NCBI GenBank assembly: GCA_958299035.1
Contig: CATQJL010000001.1
Span: forward strand, 106,843,769-106,907,768
Direction: 5' to 3'
Source of the DNA: Cylicocyclus nassatus
Lineage: Eukaryota > Nematoda > Chromadorea > Rhabditida > Strongylidae
DNA length: 64,000 nt
The number at the start of each line of letters is the position of its first letter. Positions within the stretch are counted from its first letter, which is position 1. This document shows positions 10,788 through 21,910 of the stretch, piece after piece. Below the pieces are notes generated by a model that was not told where the DNA came from, did no database searches, and saw only the letters and a list, made by a program, of their open reading frames with translations. The position numbers and the translations under genes were made by a program.

Positions 10788-11123
10788 CTTCGTTTTGTTC
10801 ATATCCATGTTTGTGAATTTAGCAGCTTTGAAATCTTCAGCAACCTGAAGATCAGCAATGGACTTCCTGGACATTTCCTCATTGAAACTAGGCAATCTGC
10901 TTGGATTCCTTATGTAGGAAATCAGAGAGTTTCGCTCAATTGTCAACTCTGTATCAGTGTCGACAACATTTTCGTCGGCGTAAGATTCTCCTTCTGCCTC
11001 GCTGTTGAACTGGAACACATGCGAGTCATCTGCGATTTTGTAAAGTATTCTGCCTGCCGTTTCCTCTTCAAACTGCCAACCTTTCCAAAATATTGAGGGA
11101 TATTTCAATAACATGTTATTCTT
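10788..11123 (-). CDS. Unrecognised protein-coding exon, 112 codons
   Basis: An uninterrupted minus-strand frame of 336 nt lies between a good acceptor (ACATTCAG before AAG, 11124) and a donor (GAAG|GTGTTAG, 10787). Both ends are in phase 0. The translation is acidic and hydrophilic (AGRILYKIADDSHVFQFNSE, then a serine/glutamate-rich tail ending NMDMNKTK), unlike the low-complexity shadow frames around it. I do not recognise a domain. It is on the same strand as the K2P exons, 20 kb downstream, so it could be part of that gene's C-terminus, but I found no linking exons. It could also be a chance frame. Confidence 0.4.
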
Positions 11124-11489
11124 CTGAATGTCTTAAAGTTTTTGATTCATTGAAACTAACCATTCTCTACAAATTAGGTAAGGTGAGTCTAGAGCGTTTT
11201 CACGAAAGTGATCTTTTTCAGCACTAGGTTTACAGAGTATAGATTCCAGAAATGGGCGGGTTTTTGTGTGAAGGTGTGGAAATTCACCAATCTCCCATAG
11301 TTTTTTGAGTGTGTGCTAATAATGATGACATAACTGTCAATCAAAAGCGCATTTTTTACCAAAAAACATAAACATACAAGAACTATAAGCACGCTTAAAT
11401 AGGTGCGTTAGCTCACGTTCCCGTTAGTGCTGATAACGATGTCAATCCATAGCACATTTTCACTATCAACTTGCTCCACCTCGCTCTTA

Positions 11490-12192
11490 TTAGGTCATCC
11501 CGAAAGTTTTTGCGCACGATTTTCAAGAATTCATAACTTCTGATTTTTCCAACCGATTTGACTGCTTTCACTTTTATGTGAAAGGGTAAGTCATGCTCTT
11601 TATAATGACATCTCAGTGTTTAGTAATGATCATCTGTTGCATAGATAGGAGCGATAGAAGAAAAATGTTCAAAATTTGAATTTTCTGTGTAGGGTCTCAA
11701 AAAATCGGAGACTTGCAACAGAAATCGGAGCAGTCAGTATTGTAGGTTCTTTCACCAGCTCTCTCTAACAGTGCAAAGTTTGCGCCGATCGAGCGTTTAT
11801 GGAAAGTTATGATTTCCCTGAAAAATGCCAAAATAAACCAAATTCGCCCTTTTGTATTGCTTGCTCGAAAATCATAACTTTTCATAGAGACCCTCAATCA
11901 GCGCAAACTTTGCACTGTTAGAAAGAGCTAGTGAAAGAACCCACAATCCCGACTGCTCCGATTTTGTTGCAAGTTTCCGATTTTTTATGACCCTATACGA
12001 AAAATTCAAATGTTGACCAATATTCTTCTATCGCTCCTATCTATGCAACAGATGACCATTAGTAAGTAGATAAGATGTTATTATAAAAAACGTGACTTAC
12101 TATTTCATACGAAAGAAGCAGTCAAATCGGCTGGAAAAATCAAAAGATATGAATTTTTGAAAATCGTGCGCAAGAACTTTCAGGACGACCTA
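11490..12192. mobile_element. Mariner-like non-coding foldback element
   Basis: Long inverted arms start TTAGGTCATCCCGAAAG and end CTTTCAGGACGACCTA, flanked by TA. The arms pair over roughly 300 bp (GATCATCTGTTGCATAGATA and its inverse near 12040). Termini and TA target resemble mariner TIRs. No transposase. A relative is at 48104-49223. Confidence 0.75.
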
Positions 12193-12204
12193 TACAATGT
12201 GTGG

Positions 12205-12440
12205 CTTTTATGGGTCACCGGAGCAAATGATTTTTAGAGCCAGGAAGCAAAGAAGCCCTAACATGCTGTATACCATTCGAAAGCTGAGATCATGGAAAAT
12301 CGACCCAGACCGTCGACGTTTTTCTAGGTCTTTTGTGCCGCGAGATATGAGGGATTTTATGTGCTGTGCTTCGAAAATTAACTGATTTTGTGTCCTCACT
12401 TTCTGCTCTCAAAATGAATGCTACGAGAAAATCGACGGTC
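12205..12440 (+). repeat. Direct repeat, copy 1 (with 12730-12955)
   Basis: GGAGCAAATGATTTTTAGAG through GCCGCGAGATATGAGGGATT and CTGCTCTCAAAATGAATGC recurs about 525 bp downstream with over 90% identity by eye. The DNA between (12441-12729) looks unrelated. Confidence 0.8.
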
Positions 12441-12729
12441 TACATTTGTTAAAGAAGACTTGCTCTTTAACATAGATAGATAATCAATAGTGATTAGGTC
12501 TTCATTTGGCAGAAATCTGCTGTTGAAAATGACCATGTTTTCAGATAAAATGCGGTGTATCTCTCGGTAGAGGGGGGCTAGAAAGAAGTCGACGGTCTAG
12601 GTCGAATCCCCTTTTCCTGAGCTTTCGAATGGTATATAGGTTGTTAGGCGAAAAAACTAATCAGTTTTCAAAAATGGGGTGGAGATATTTACTATTAGCT
12701 TGCTCCACCCAGCTCCACCAATGTATTGG

Positions 12730-12955
12730 CTTTTATCGGTTACCGGAGCAAATGATTTTTAGAGCCGGGAAGCAAAGAAGCCCTAACATGCTGTGTACCA
12801 TTCGAAAGCTGAGATCATGGAGAATCGACATAGACCGACGACTTTTTTCTAGGTCTTTTGTGCCGCGAGATATGAGGGATTTCATGTGCTTCAAAAATTA
12901 ACTGATTTTGTGTCCTCACTTTCTGCTCTCAGAATGAATGCTACGAGAAAGTCGA
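12730..12955 (+). repeat. Direct repeat, copy 2 (with 12205-12440)
   Basis: Second copy. It lacks a short TGCTGTGCTT segment present in copy 1 and has a few substitutions. 12956-13340 beyond it holds nothing I recognise. Confidence 0.8.
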
Positions 12956-13339
12956 CGTACGAGGATAAATAAATAATATAAATAAACATAAATACCGTTT
13001 CTTTTGTGAATTTATGAGTGTACTTGTTGCTTGAGGTACTTAGCTTGCAAAACCTTTTAATAACGATTTTTATCATATTCTCGGAGTACAATACCAATCT
13101 CAGCCCAGTGAAGGGGGTCATCGGGAGTTTGGCCTCAAAGTGAAGGGGGTAAGATCCATCACTCCCCCTATCGCAACTATGCTTCAGATATAAAGATTCG
13201 AAAATGAGAAGCATCAAATTTCCGATTTTCGAAAATAGTTCATTAGAAATCTGAAACGTTGCACTAATATCTGAGAGTATGTTTCTTACAGGTCTTGTGA
13301 GCTGCTCTTTCTAACTATGCCAAACTTGTGCTGTTGAGC

Positions 13340-13860
13340 TTTTCTATAATGATCACTAGCTGGCATACCCGGTCTTGTCCGGTTCAGCCACGGAGCCAGA
13401 AGGAGGAGGGGGAGCGCGTAAAATATGTGTTCTGCTTCGAAACCTACGCCTTTTCATCTTTTATCCCGCTTCCATCTGCTGCATTCCTGCCCTCCTCCCT
13501 TTCTTTCTCCGATCCTGCAGCCTATATCCATCTGCGGGGTGCATTGTAATTGCAAATGCCTACCTCAAAGCAGAATCATCTGGAAGTACCGCACCCTTTA
13601 CCGCAAAGAGCTTCACTGCTGTTGTTTACACCAAAATGTGTAAGCGGTATGATAGCGGCTGATAAGGCTTTATTTTCATTGCTAGGTGCCAAAAATCAAT
13701 AAATCGATAGAAAAAACCAGCAAATCGCCTCAAAGACTAGCCTAAAACCATCTACAGGATCGAAGACTTATATGTGCAAAAGCTCAGTTGGTTCACGCGC
13801 AAAAGAGTCTATAAATAACATACGGTCCAGAGTTGCACAAACTTTGATTATAGATATATA
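13340..13860 (+). repeat. Dispersed repeat (relative of 46843-48060)
   Basis: Starts near CTAGCTGGCATACCCGGTCT and ends near TATAGATATATAGATGATTA. It shares the segments AAATCAATAAATCGATAGAA, a CGCC-CAAA-AGTAGCC-like stretch and ATATGTGTGCGAAG-like DNA with the copy around the assembly gap. A fragment in the opposite orientation lies at about 22105-22150. The AGCTG-CCCGG start is common in dispersed non-coding repeats of invertebrates. No gene. Confidence 0.6.
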
Positions 13861-14303
13861 GATGATTATGATTTATGATGATCTATTATGATTTTCGTGA
13901 AAAATGCAGAAAAATGCAAAAAACGTCATTTTTGCCAAAAATGACGGAATCGTAACTTTTTGTAGGAAAGTTTGATCAGCCCAAATTTGGCACTATCAGA
14001 AAGAGCAGCTCACAAGACCTATAAGAGACATCTTCCCAGTTTGCAGCATTTAGGACTTTTAACGATATTTATTCTCGAATATCGGGAGTTTAAGTGGTTC
14101 TCATTTCCAGATTTTTATCTCTTGACTTCCTTGTCGAAGGGCGGAAGAAATGTTAGCAGAAAACAGACGAATGCTTCTATCTGGAGTTGTTTCTTGTGAG
14201 TAAACACCTTCACATAGAGAGTAATTACGAATCTTCCAAAATGAAAGCGACAAAATTTTCAGTTCAACCTAGGAGTTTTCCTAGGACGCCCTGTGTCAGC
14301 ATT

Positions 14304-14633
14304 TTAAAGCATTGTCCACCCAAAATCTCGACTTCCAGATTTTTGTCGTTTTTTTTTCAGGGCCTTCTTATGTCTCTGATTCCAAATATGATGTCGAGAA
14401 TCGGCGAAGACTTTAGCAATTCCATTCCGGAGAACCCACAGGCCGGCTTTCCAGAACGGTGATTGGATGAGCGCGCAAAAATGGGCTGGCATGGATAAAG
14501 GTCCTCGTGCATCTTCGCTATTCCGAGCGATTTTCTCGCTTCCGAAGCGGCATATTGTGCGCGACTTGGGCATTAGCTTGATAGGAGGGCCTACTATCAT
14601 AAGCTTCCAAAAGCTCAAAACCCTTAGCCTTTG
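14304..14633 (+). mobile_element. TTAA-bordered foldback element, copy a
   Basis: Begins TTAAAGCATTGTCCACCC at a TTAA and shares its body (CAGGGCCTTCTTATGTCTCT, CGAGCGATTTTCTCGCTTCC) with 14634-14990 (inverted) and 15408-15745. It abuts the next element directly. Non-coding. Confidence 0.6.
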
Positions 14634-14990
14634 AAGGCACCGTCCACCCTAAGTTGAGGGTATTGAGCTTTTAGCAGCATATAATAGTGGTGCACCTTAT
14701 CAATACAATGCCCAAGTTGCGGCGCAAAGTGCAACTTCGGAAGCGAGAAAATCGCTTCGGAATAGCGAAGATGCTTGAGGATCCCCATCTATGCCCGCCC
14801 TCCCCCATCCATGCCCGCCCACTTGTGCGCGCCCATCCAGTCACCGTTCCGGAAAGCCGGCTGTGGGCCCTCCGGAACGGGGATTGTCGGGGTTTTCGCG
14901 CATTCTTGACTTCATATTCGGATTCAGGGACATGAAGAGGCCCTGAAACGACAAAAACGTGGAAGTCGAAAATTTGGGTGGACGGTGCCT
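14634..14990 (-). mobile_element. TTAA-bordered foldback element, copy b
   Basis: Inverse orientation of copy a. Ends: GGCACCGTCCACCCTAAG at the left and GGGTGGACGGTGCCT followed by TTAA (14991-14994) at the right. Non-coding. Confidence 0.7.
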
Positions 14991-14994
14991 TTAA

Positions 14995-15403
14995 AGGCAG
15001 TGGATCGGCAAAACTTGACAACCCAAGATCTTAACGCAGTAGGTTCCTTATCGTCCAAGTATGAAAACAGTGCAATCCCGGTTGCACAGCATGCCTGCCT
15101 TCCCTGTCGAAAAAATCGCTCTCAAATTTGCACGCGCAAGCCAATCTTACACGCACCTGGACGAGTTGACAACTTCCTTCTAACCATTGGAGGCTGCCCG
15201 CCGCAATGCTATAATCATTGGGTCCGCAACGATTTAGCGTCATCGGCCTTGCTCCACTCGTCCAATTTTGAAGGGAAGGGGGTTAAAAAACGCTCGTTTT
15301 CGCCGTTTTCGAGCTCTCTAAAGTGGATTTTCGTGATCAGCGTATTGAATAACCCCAGGTAAGCGATAATTTGACTAGGTTGAGATTTGCCGAGCCACTG
15401 CCT
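14995..15403 (+). mobile_element. TTAA element, AGGCAGTGGATCGGC family (uninterrupted)
   Basis: Termini AGGCAGTGGATCGGCAAAAC and GATTTGCCGAGCCACTGCCT; left border TTAA, right border CTAA. It shares its borders with the elements on both sides. Its body is homologous to 38952-39930. Around 15175-15195 it shows the empty site corresponding to the SL-carrying insertion in that relative. Confidence 0.75.
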
Positions 15404-15407
15404 CTAA

Positions 15408-15745
15408 GGGCACCTTCCACCCAGATTCTCGACTTCCAGGGTTTTAACGTTTCAGGGCCTTCTCATGTCCCTGATTCCGAATATGAAGTCTAGAATCCGC
15501 AAAAACCTCGACAATTCCACTCCGGAACGAGGATTGGATGGGCGCGCACAAATAGACGGACATGGATGGGGAGGGCGGTGCCGTCTGGGGATCCTCGTGC
15601 ATCCTCGTTATTTCGGAGCGATTTTCTCGCTTGTAAAGCGGCATTTTTGCGTCGCGACTTGGACATCGGTTTGATAGGGGGCCCTACGATCGATCATATG
15701 CTGCCAAGAACTCAAGACCCTCAACTTAGGGTGGACGGTAACTTC
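15408..15745 (+). mobile_element. TTAA-bordered foldback element, copy c
   Basis: Same family as 14304-14633 (GGCACCTTCCACCC ... CTTAGGGTGGACGGT). It starts immediately after the element at 14995-15403. Non-coding. Confidence 0.65.
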
Positions 15746-16849
15746 AAGTACTGTAAAGCAATTTTTCTATCTCAAGCACACTTTGAGATTAAGTAAATCC
15801 GATGAAGAACTTTTTTAGGCACAAAGTTCAGCAGTAATATTGCTCCATTCATGCGTAAGTGGAATTTAGAGCATAGTTGCAGTACCCTACGTTTTTTTGG
15901 AACTTGGTGCTAGTTCTGGACAAATAGATGTGAAATTATTCTACAAGTGATTAATATAATTTTTTGAAGTTGTTCGGATATGACTATTTGCATGCTGTTT
16001 ATAGCGATTGACTCTTTAAGCATCAAGTAAGAACCATTTAAACAATTTCATTTACATATCGATTATAGCGATTTTTTGATAGAAATGAAATGGAAATAAT
16101 TTTAGAAGAAAACGTTTCCAGTTTTACATCAGAATTAGGCAATTAATTTTCCATTGCTGTTTTCTGACTACACTGGTTCTCAACTTCCTGAATTGCATTG
16201 GTTAGAAATCCGCCTATTAGAATTTGACATAAAAAATGGAATGGAACCAGTATCATCCAAAACGTGCCGTTTTGATTATTCCAAAGTTGAATACTTCAAA
16301 AGAAATTCGAAATTCTTCGGAACTGTGCAAACTTTCTCTAATTTTCCGGAGATTTGAGAGGGCTTCATTGTGCTTAAATGTGATTTAGTTGCTAGCATGA
16401 TCAGAAGTCTGATGGGAGCTTGCAAAAATCGCCGATTTCTAATATATTTCTAATATCTTGAGAAAAAAAGGTGAAAACTGAGGGTTCGATACATTGATCT
16501 TATTGGGAGCGGCTAAGCAGTCCATTATTTTTATTTGACCCGGAATATTAGCACAGCATAGCAAACATTCTCGAGTGAGCAGATAGAGGTGTCCGGAGAA
16601 AGTATTGTATGGGTTTGGAAGCTGATCAGCGCTGAGTAGCTTACAATTCTGGTAATTTAGCTCTGAATGCATTTTCAAAAACAATTTTTCATTTTCTTTA
16701 CCCATAAACACAAGAATAGAATTCACTGTGTATGTACTGTTCAGAATGAGTGCAATTAGAAGGCGGAGCAATGGAAGGAGCCGATCTTCGTTCTTGTGAA
16801 GGCACGATGTCCGTCGAGAATTCCTTGGAGGCGCTAAGTATCGTGCAAG
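15746..16849. other. No recognisable feature
   Basis: AT-rich DNA with only short frames on either strand. I see no repeat partner, RNA gene or exon with usable splice sites. Confidence 0.4.
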
Positions 16850-17340
16850 GAAAGGTGGCGAGCGGGGCCCGGCATGCGCTGGTTTGGAGAATTTTTTGAA
16901 ACAAAATCCGAAGTTTTTACGAAATCCTCACTACCTAAAGGTTAGGAAGAATACAACAGCACTTTGAAATTACAACAAAAACAAAGAACAATTGTCGCCA
17001 GTACAAAGGACGCCTTGGCAGGCATGCGATTAGAACGCCATATCCGTCAGTGCGTTTATCTATTCTATTTTTGGCTCAACAAAAAGAAGAGATGCAATGA
17101 TTTGATTCGCTCTCTTTATTATATGCTAGATTTTCAAGCGTTCCATCAGTCTAAATCAAAAAGGTCCAAAACTTTCGTGAACCTCCATTATTTATGCTCC
17201 GAACCAGTTGGTTTGGTCTCGGTCTAGAAACCAGTAAATTTGGGATGGGTATTAGGACACACAAGTGCGCTGTAAACAAGTCATTTGTTTATTTGAGCAT
17301 CGTTTTGAATTTGGCTTGATGAGAAAGAACACGAAAAGCA
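16850..17340 (+). repeat. Dispersed repeat (copy of 60840-61560)
   Basis: Shares GGCATGCGCTGGTTTGGAG, a TTTGATTCGCTCTCTT-like stretch, TCAAAAAGGTCCAAAACTT, TATTTATGCTCCGAACCA and ATTAGGACACACAAG with 60840-61560 in the same order. The related terminal motif CGGTGCCGGGCCCTGG-like recurs at 17640-17660 and 61690-61710. Non-coding. Confidence 0.7.
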
Positions 17341-17384
17341 TGTCATTCACAAACCATCTTGGTGGTTAGCACATTGGAAGGTCA

Positions 17385-17580
17385 CTTATATGTATGATCG
17401 GTTTCCAGATTCGTGTGGAGGTGTATTGCAGACTTTGCCCGATAACACAGGTAAACTTGTTAAACCTCCACGCCATAGCATTGCTTTTCGTACTCTCTCG
17501 CTCGCAAAAACCGCCAAGCGGTGAGTTGGCAAGACTCCACCTCCACACGAATCTGGAAGCCGATGATATGTATAGTAAAT
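17385..17580. mobile_element. Foldback element with CCTCCACACGAATCTGG arms
   Basis: TATGTATGATCGGTTTCCAG and GATTCGTGTGGAGGT at the left face ACCTCCACACGAATCTGGAA and GCCGATGATATGTATA at the right. A related copy flanks the assembly gap at 47595-47740. Non-coding. Confidence 0.65.
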
Positions 17581-18119
17581 TTCGGGATACCCCTTTTGCT
17601 TTTACCCCAAAAACGAAGTTCAGTTCCACCCCGAAACACCTGTGCCGGGCCCTGGCGGCGAGGCTTTGAGAACTCTTGCTACGCCGCCGAGACGGTCAAC
17701 AGGCGCGATTTTTTCTGTGTAGGTCATCAACTCAAAAGCCCACTTCAGCACGCGAACCTTCACGAAATACCAAACAATTGCTTTGGCTTAACGGATGCTT
17801 AAAGTTGTCACTTCTTAGGTTTGACGGATTTTGGTTGAGTATGGACTTTTTATAAATTCGATACTAGTTGCGTTCTCGAGGGCTTTTGACCTTCAACGTT
17901 TATGTTTCAAATTTAGTTTGTGGTTATAAGACTGAACAACCCATTGAGCTACTTAGCATATTTTTTCAAAGATTTAATTGCATCTGGAGTGCTGGAGAAA
18001 CAAATTGCATGTCAATTGAGGTCCGACTGGCATTGTAAATCGCTCTTCTTGACATCAATGCATTATTCAAGTTCGGCTATCAACTAATCCTGGCAGGTCG
18101 CTATATTTTACTATTTTCC

Positions 18120-18900
18120 TTTTCAGGTACACCAAAACTTTGCAGATTATTGTCAGAGCACCAAAATTTTAACTTCTCAGACAACTGCATTGGGAAGTTC
18201 GCGGGCGCTTTTCCGATCACCAACCATCCATGCCGCGAGCTGCCCGATAAACCTATGTCGAGCGTAAGCGACCGCCAGCGCATCCAGTAAGTCCCGTTAA
18301 GCGCCTATTGTTGACCCAATTAGCATGCTTGTAAAGCCTAGGAAGAGTGGATGAACCTTATAATCTGTCTTTCACAACGACGACCACAGAGCAATTCGAT
18401 CAATTGTTTGCTCATCTGCGACATAATCTGATGTGCTTGATTATACAAGTACGACTGTTGAATTCTACTTCATAGGTGTAGAAATCCAACTCTATCAGAT
18501 GGAATCATATCCGAAAAACGATGCCCAGCCTTGTAAACTCTTCGGGCCATCGTTTTGGCTTACCGCTTACCTCACGCGGATTACGCCTTCACCTACAGCA
18601 TGTAAGAAGTGCTACCTTTGATAAGGTCCGCGGCTCGCCGAGTGATTTGGTTGGGCCGCGACGCTCCCTATAATCTCTTCCCGAGTTCAACTTTGGCTGC
18701 AGTGTTCTCGGTAAAATATACATGGGCAGCGGCATGCGAGGCTGAAATTTCATGGGCCGCGGCTCGTCAGGTGAAGGTTTTGCGGGCCGCAGCGCGCCAT
18801 GTGACGCATTCTGAGGCCGCGAACTTTCCGATGCATTTGTCTGAGATATTGAATTTTCTGCACTCTGCGCTGGATGAGGAAATTTTTCAGTCGAAGGTGC
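18120..18900. repeat. Inverted repeat with GGGCCGCG-rich arm
   Basis: 18120-18290 (TTAACTTCTCAGACAACTGC, GGGAAGTTCGCGG) is an imperfect inverse of 18600-18900 (CCGCGAACTTTCCGATGCAT, GTCTGAGATATTGAATTTTC). The right arm repeats GGGCCGCGGCTCG-like blocks at 18653, 18750, 18785 and 18812. The loop between (18300-18600) shows nothing recognisable. Confidence 0.55.
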
Positions 18901-19366
18901 CTACCAATAAATTCTGTATTTTTCACTATAGAAAGCATCGAAGGCTGATTTGAGGTCTGTTTTCGATGTCGCTTTAAGCCTCTGAACGCCAAGTTACGTG
19001 CGTTTGAGCGAGAAAAAACGCAGGATCTAAAAAAATCAACGCTATGGTCGCTTCATCATGAATTTTCAAGTAGAGACATGAATTGAGATGAAGGAACAAA
19101 CAGTGGAGTTCTTCGGAGTGAAGTGTGAGGAAAAGGGGAGGAGACATAGTTTTAGAATTACTGGACCGGATATTTTTAGAGCACTAAGGAATTTGGACAT
19201 CTTGGGTGCAAACGATTTAGGAGGTTGAGAGAGTGAGGAAGTGAGAAAATGTTGCGGATTGACTGATCTTTTTCTGTAAAAGCGGATATCACGGTTCTAG
19301 AAAAACAGGTGAGGACGAGCTGGGAGCGCAAGCAAGATATGGTTTGAGGGGCCGCGGGGCTGCAGG
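18901..19366. other. No recognisable feature
   Basis: No repeat partner, RNA gene or convincing exon on either strand. Confidence 0.4.
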
Positions 19367-19646
19367 TATCGTCGACTCTAAAAATCGTGACGACGGTCTG
19401 CAGTGCGGCCAGTGCGCGCCGCACGGCACTGCCGCCTAGTGATTCGCCCAAATTACGTGGAGAAGGTGAGTTCTTGTGGTTTTTCTTTTTCTTTTTGCAT
19501 CTTTTTTGCTTGCAGGAACTTTCATGGCTACCGCAGGGAGCCTACACTTCTGAGAAGCAAGATTGCCTTACGTTAAAGCGGCAGTGCCGTGCGGCGCGCA
19601 CTGGCCGTACTGCAGACCGTCGTCACGATTTTTAGAGTCGACGATA
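19367..19646. mobile_element. Foldback element, ~69-bp near-perfect arms
   Basis: Arms 19367-19435 and 19579-19646 are reverse complements with about one difference (TATCGTCGACTCTAAAAATC ... GCACGGCACTGCCGC). The 143-bp loop is T-rich. GC-rich arms contrast with the surrounding AT-rich DNA. Non-coding. Confidence 0.8.
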
Positions 19647-19836
19647 ACTGTGTGCAGGTTTGTTGGAAAACTTTGAGAAGAAGCCTTTCGATTCTTGATA
19701 AAAACGAAGAAGATAGCTGTGGATAAGTGTGGAAGCGACGCAAATCGTCCGCCCTATGCGCCTGTGAATTCGTCTTCTTTCGTCCGCGCAATATGTGCTG
19801 GAAGCACAACTACTGCAAGCTAAAAATGCGATAAAT

Positions 19837-19980
19837 GAGCCTAAGCAAGCTGAGCCTAAGTCCAAGATTAGGTCTAAGCCTAAGCCTAAGCTCAAACCTA
19901 AACTTATGCCTAAGCCTAAGCCTAGGTAGCCTACTAAGGCTAAGCCTATGTCTAAGCCTGTGCCTAAGTCTGTGTGTATG
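19837..19980 (-). repeat. Interstitial degenerate TTAGGC telomere-type tract 1
   Basis: Plus strand is dominated by CCTAAG / GCCTAA hexamers (TAAGCCTAAGCCTAAGC) with point changes such as GTCTAA and GCCTAT. TTAGGC is the nematode telomere repeat. The tract is degenerate, hence old and internal. Confidence 0.85.
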
Positions 19981-20157
19981 TCGAAAGGCGCGCTTTGTTA
20001 GTTGCCATCGCCGAAGTAAACATGTTCTCTACAAAAGCAAGCTTTTCCGACTTCCAATGTCTATCGATAATTCAAAAGGTAAAGGTTAGGCTACAGGTTA
20101 AAATCTGAAAGAAACAAGGTAAATTTGAAGTGGATTTTTGCTTAAGAGACTAAACCT

Positions 20158-20280
20158 GAGTATCTAAGCCTAAACCCAAGCCTATGCCTACGCGTAAATT
20201 TGAACCTAACCTAACCCCAATTTAAGCCTAAGTCAGCCTAAGCTTAATTCTAAGCGTACGTATGCCTAAGCCTATGCTTA
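20158..20280 (-). repeat. Interstitial TTAGGC tract 2
   Basis: TCTAAGCCTAAACCCAAGCC, AACCTAACCTAACCCC and AAGCCTAAGTCAGCCTAAGC. More degenerate than tract 1. It ends exactly where the TIR element 20281-20819 begins. Confidence 0.75.
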
Positions 20281-20819
20281 ACACGTTTCGGACCGGTGCT
20301 GCACATGGTGCAGCACGCGGCTTTGAAGGGTCTTTTTAACGTTTACAGGAGGTTTTCCTTTTGTCCAAGGTTAGCATTTCATAGGCCTAGGCTCCCCCTA
20401 CTTTTCAAATAACTCTGTAGAGCTGTGCCGCCAACATTTGTTTAGGAGATATGAGCACAAATCGAACAACAGTTGCAAATAAATGCGGCAAAGCGAACGA
20501 CGCGTGCGACGTCGCAACTTTTCTTTGCTTCACATTCAATGAGAAAACCCGTAATTTCAATAATCATGTGTATCGTGTACAACATAAATACTTTTGGATA
20601 CAATTAGAAACTGAGTTCTTGTTTTTATCTTTCAGGAAAGCACAGAAGTCCTTCTCAAGCGACAAAATTTAAACACTTCGAATTCATTCAGAACTTTGGG
20701 TATCGATCTTATCTGACATGCTGATTACAGATTTAGCACACAGTCTGGGAAATAAGGTTGGCTAACGGCTGAAAGTATCCTCCTTTTCGCCGCGCGCGAT
20801 TTCGCGGTCCGAAACGTGT
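20281..20819. mobile_element. TIR element embedded between telomere-type tracts
   Basis: 15-bp perfect TIRs (ACACGTTTCGGACCG at 20281-20295; inverse at 20805-20819). A 9-bp palindrome (GTGCTGCAC / GTGCAGCAC) lies just inside the left end. The interior has only short frames and no transposase. Superfamily unknown. Confidence 0.7.
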
Positions 20820-20839
20820 CAAGTCACTAAGCTTAAGAT

Positions 20840-21297
20840 ATTAATGAGGGAAGGAATCAGTTGAAGTGGTGTTTGAGATGTGATATACACTGCCTTATAG
20901 AGCTTGGGACGCTATCAAATCTGCCTTGGCTATCTGCTGCTGACTTCTAAGCTAGGGTTATGAAGATTTTTGGGAGTTGAAAGTTAAATGCAAAATTAGC
21001 ATAAAATCAGTCGTAACAATTTCTCTAGAGCTCAACCGATAGTCGGGTCACTCGGTGGAATGAATTGTTTTGATTTAAATATACCAACTCGCTGCTGCCT
21101 CATTTGAACGCTGGGGAAAGGTTACGATTGATTTTATACTGAATTTCATTCTTCTTTTTACTCACTAAGATCTTGACAACTCATCGCCCATAAATCCGCA
21201 GCAGATAGCAAAAGTATGGAAGCGATCCAAGCTCTACTAAACATTGTACATCTCATCAAAAAATAACAATTTCGACCAACCTTCCTTCCCTTGTAAG
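20840..21297. mobile_element. Foldback element, CTTACAAGGGAAGG family
   Basis: Left arm GAGGGAAGGAATCAGTTGAA and GTTTGAGATGTGATATACA; right arm is the imperfect inverse (TGTACATCTCATCAAAAAAT, CCTTCCTTCCCTTGTAAG). Same family as 10287-10762. Non-coding. Confidence 0.55.
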
Positions 21298-21360
21298 CAT
21301 AAGCGCAAGCGTAAGCCTAATTCTAAGACACTAAACCTAAGACACTAAGGCTAACAAATC
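21298..21360 (-). repeat. Interstitial TTAGGC tract 3 (short)
   Basis: AAGCGTAAGCCTAATTCTAA, ACCTAAGACACTAAGGCTAA. Short and degenerate, right after the foldback element. Confidence 0.55.
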
Positions 21361-21479
21361 AGTTTTCAGTAAAGCTAACAATTGGCAAAGTAGTTGATTA
21401 AGAACTCCCGTTCCAACGTTCATGTGCTAAACATAAATTAAAGACTAATCCCAAGTCCTATTTCTGAAGTTAAATGTCT

Positions 21480-21910
21480 GTCTGTATATAGTATGTACGC
21501 ATCTCTGCTTGTATGCCCGTATGTTCTGAATACAAAATCCTTTTCTGAGCCGATCCTGACCACACTTTGCACTCGTACATTTCGGGAGCCGTAGGCTACT
21601 CTAAATCATCGAACAATATCGGTTCATTGACTTTTTGCGAGCTCTTAGTCGCGAAAATGGGTGGCATTGTTGCGTGAGTGAGCATGCTGATTACAAACAC
21701 ATTATTTGTGAAACTCTCGATTATCTCTATCGACTTTATCGACTTTTTGCAAATTTTGAACTACTACGAGGCTGAGAGCCGGCACAGGGGCTAAGTGAGC
21801 ATGCTAATTACGAATACAGTATTACCTCTCAAATCGCTCATAGTACAAACTTTCAGCTACAGACTGGGCGTTAACACAGGGGGGGGGGTTGGTGAGCTGC
21901 CGATTACGAA
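21480..21910 (-). repeat. Dispersed element with units of the ~119-bp satellite
   Basis: TCTG-rich start, GAGCCGATCCTGACCACACT, then two diverged ~119-bp units (GCATGCTGATTACAAACACA; GCATGCTAATTACGAATACA) and a G run. Same layout as 26459-26735 (TCTG run, CTGAACCGATTTGGACCAAA, one unit). This implies the 6590-9160 arrays expanded from a mobile element. Confidence 0.6.
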
